A stretch of DNA of 7,351 nucleotides from contig CAYYNP010000410.1 in assembly GCA_964472545.1 (NCBI GenBank), forward strand, positions 1 to 7,351, in the 5' to 3' direction. Below, one piece after another: positions 5,926 through 7,351 of this stretch; within the stretch, counting starts at the first letter, position 1; every line of letters starts with the position of its first letter. The notes below the pieces were generated by a model that was not told the DNA's origin, did not search any database, and saw nothing but the letters and a program-made list of their open reading frames with translations. The position numbers and the translations under genes were made by a program. This DNA comes from CAYYNP01 sp964472545 (lineage in GTDB: Bacteria; Planctomycetota; Planctomycetia; Pirellulales; Thermoguttaceae).

Positions 5926-6315
5926 ATGCTGCTTCTCCCGGCGGAACCGAATTGCTCGCCGACACCGGCGAAGTACACTTGCCGCCCGGCCGCCGGTTTC
6001 TCGCCGAGGCGAATCGTCTTGGCGAAGGGAAGCAACAGGACGGCGGGCCGGCAACGGCTGGCGGCGAACATTTGCGCGGCCTATCCGGCGGCGGAAGTGA
6101 TCGAGGATTTCGATACGCCGCACAACCGCATCGATTTGGGGCGGTCCGATCCGTTGGAGCTGCACGAGATTGGGAACCAAACGCTCGTGCTGGCCGAGCA
6201 CAAGAGCGCCGTTCGTCAGAGCACGGAGGTTGAGAACTCGTGTCCCGACTACTGGCACTTCTCGCCGTACGGTTTCTGTCCGTACGGCTGCACCTACTGC
6301 TATTTCGCCGGCACC
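5926..6315 (+). pseudogene. 5' fragment of a spore photoproduct lyase-like radical SAM gene
   Basis: The 130 residues read here belong to the spore photoproduct lyase-like branch of the radical SAM family. The stretch FSPRRIVLAKGS is followed by AANICAAYPAAEVIEDFDT, then PHNRIDLG, SDPLELHEIG, TLVLAEHKSAVR and CPDYWHFSPYGFCPYGCTYC. The last of these carries C118-xxx-C122-xx-C125, the triad that binds the 4Fe-4S cluster used to cleave SAM. Family members are about 340 residues, and B. subtilis SplB has the same cysteine spacing. Resemblance stops after CYFAGT at residue 130. The usual continuation (a PGV-FSPTVK-VNL-like segment and the rest of the barrel) is absent from all frames. More than half of the protein, including most of the catalytic domain, is therefore missing, and activity is not expected. 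The frame has no stop: it runs on through 6316-6411 into the downstream gene. Confidence 0.8.
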
Positions 6316-6316
6316 C

Positions 6317-6400
6317 GGCTTTCGCATCTGCGGCTCAAACGACCGCTGGTCTGCCGATCAGAAAAACGCTACGGCGGTCTTCTATGGTTACGATTTATGA
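6317..6400 (+). pseudogene. 3' tail of an unidentified gene, 5' part missing
   Basis: In the frame one base ahead of the lyase fragment, 6317-6400 reads GFRICGSNDRWSADQKNATA and then VFYGYDL before a TGA stop. It has a natural amino-acid composition, and its stop overlaps an ATG as ATGA (6397-6400), just at the next gene's ribosome binding site. That arrangement is typical of the end of an upstream gene in an operon. Its own upstream part is not present, because the sequence to the left is the lyase fragment in another frame. The left boundary (about 6313-6325) is therefore approximate. The family is unknown. Codon choice fits the lower-GC DNA downstream better than the high-GC DNA upstream. 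Confidence 0.45.
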
Positions 6401-6406
6401 AAGGAG
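6400..6406 (+). promoter_or_regulatory. Strong ribosome binding site
   Basis: AAAGGAG ends 5 bases before ATG 6412, a near-perfect Shine-Dalgarno match. It selects 6412 over the in-frame ATG at 6397, and shows that the downstream gene can be translated on its own and need not be only a fusion tail. Confidence 0.7.
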
Positions 6407-6411
6407 CGACC

Positions 6412-7351
6412 ATGACCAAGAACAAAGATGAACTGGTGCCCTACGACCAGGTATCTCCCGGATTTGAAGCGGTCTACACCGGAGAGACCTCCGCTACGCC
6501 CGTCCAAGAGAACGAAATGACTAGTACACTCTATTCAGATGAGGATGGCAACCTCATAAGCCAATGGTGTACCATTCCCTGGGTCTTTCCGAACGAGGAA
6601 GGTGATTGGAAGGAAGGTCAGTGGGACGATACGGTCAAGCGACTGCATGAAATGCAGAGCGAGCTCGGACCACTGACCGATAGCATTCGTCAGATTCGCT
6701 GCCACATCACCGGTCTTATTCCCTGCGACAGTGGCCTGCCGGTTACCGTGGACGAGTTACTCTTTGCCATTGCTCGAGGGAAACTGCAGCGGTCATCCTT
6801 CAAGAGTGGATGCTTGTGCTCGGGCATAGGGTGCAACGAGCTGAAGACCAGCCAGCCCCGACAAAACGAAAGTATCAAAACGATCCATGCCGTACTAAAC
6901 GCGTATCTTGCGGGTGAACCCGAACAAGACGTCGTCCAGGCGCATCCGGAGGCGGCGGGGTTTATCAATCGGTCGTACCAGTGGCTCGGTGCGGTTTCGG
7001 ACCTGAGCAAGGTCCAGAGGAAGATGCTGGATCGGGTCCTCCTGATAATAGGTCTTCTCATCAGGGCCGATTGCACCGCGGTCGGCACCCAGTCCCCCGT
7101 GGATGCATCCGCAGTACAGGACATGGAGGCCCTGGGAGCAGACGGATTCTCCGACGAAAACGGGCGCGGTCCTCGTCTCGATGCAAAGATTGCAGAACTT
7201 GCAGGACTTCCCAAAATCCATCCCGAATGGGAGCATCCCGCATACCAAGCAGCGCTCGATACGCTCGAGGATGAGCAGAAGCAGGAATTGTACAAGACCT
7301 GCTGCGCCATCGCGTCGGGAGTCCACTCGGTCTGCGACTGTCATCATAGCA
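6412..7351 (+). CDS. Unrecognised cysteine-containing protein, 3' end outside window
   Basis: At least 313 codons are open from ATG 6412 to the window edge with no stop, so the C-terminus is missing. The product is acidic in its first 70 residues (YSDEDGN, NEEGDWKEGQWDD) and has no signal peptide. One short hydrophobic run (RVLLIIGLLI, about 209-218) is too short for a clear membrane anchor. Eleven cysteines are visible, grouped as C134-x-C136-xxxx-C141 and as C297-C298, C308-x-C310 followed directly by H311-H312. Such groups could bind a metal, but no known motif was recognised. Several sampled lines are about 50-57% GC, against about 65-70% in the lyase fragment just upstream, which suggests a different origin. 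Function is unknown. The opposite-strand frames here are serine- and arginine-rich shadows. Confidence 0.7.
   Translation, partial: MTKNKDELVPYDQVSPGFEAVYTGETSATPVQENEMTSTLYSDEDGNLISQWCTIPWVFPNEEGDWKEGQWDDTVKRLHEMQSELGPLTDSIRQIRCHITGLIPCDSGLPVTVDELLFAIARGKLQRSSFKSGCLCSGIGCNELKTSQPRQNESIKTIHAVLNAYLAGEPEQDVVQAHPEAAGFINRSYQWLGAVSDLSKVQRKMLDRVLLIIGLLIRADCTAVGTQSPVDASAVQDMEALGADGFSDENGRGPRLDAKIAELAGLPKIHPEWEHPAYQAALDTLEDEQKQELYKTCCAIASGVHSVCDCHHS

Noticed and set aside
5788..6327. Reverse-strand frame of 179 codons opposite the lyase fragment
   Set aside because: It is arginine-rich and antisense to a sequence with clear protein-family motifs.
6690..7310. Reverse-strand frame of 206 codons at the right end
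   Set aside because: It is rich in serine, arginine and cysteine in shadow-like fashion and lies opposite an uninterrupted forward frame that has a strong ribosome binding site.

Overview
The window looks like a piece of a high-GC chromosome from a Planctomycetota-type bacterium. The evidence is circumstantial. There is a secreted PQQ-type beta-propeller opening with a WPAWRGPNRD motif, several small signal-peptide proteins in mostly single-gene units, and three different composite palindromic intergenic repeats of a kind I associate with Pirellulales-like genomes. No rRNA, tRNA, CRISPR array or complete mobile element is visible.

From left to right, positions 1-4748 hold a secreted SIMPL-domain protein (132-842, +), a palindromic repeat (872-931), a small multi-span membrane protein that may be frameshifted (1035-1271, +), and an apparently exported class I SAM-dependent methyltransferase (1343-2044, -). 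A divergent spacer follows (2045-2401) with a second palindromic repeat. Then come the secreted beta-propeller protein (2402-3655, +), a 68-residue excisionase/MerR-like helix-turn-helix protein (3724-3930, +) and a secreted protein of unknown function (4020-4748, +). A third palindromic repeat (4781-4867), possibly flanked by a 9-bp target duplication, lies between this gene and a convergent flavodoxin-family reductase with a four-cysteine cluster (4873-5568, -).

The right end is the most unusual part. After a spacer with a doubled, strong-looking promoter (5848-5890), the first 130 codons of a spore photoproduct lyase-like radical SAM protein begin at 5926. They run through the CxxxCxxC iron-sulfur motif and then stop resembling that family at about 6315. 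What follows has lower GC. It starts with about 27 codons in another frame that look like the tail of an unrelated gene ending at 6400. Next comes an unrecognised cysteine-containing gene with its own strong ribosome binding site (start 6412), which is still open at the window end. The lyase frame runs into the new gene with no stop, so 5926-7351 is one uninterrupted chimeric reading frame. This is either a real rearrangement or insertion breakpoint, or an assembly join.

Most of the other genes look like independent housekeeping or envelope functions, not one pathway. I see no complete new defence or biosynthetic system. The leads are the 6.3-kb junction with its unknown gene and the hairpin-within-hairpin repeats.
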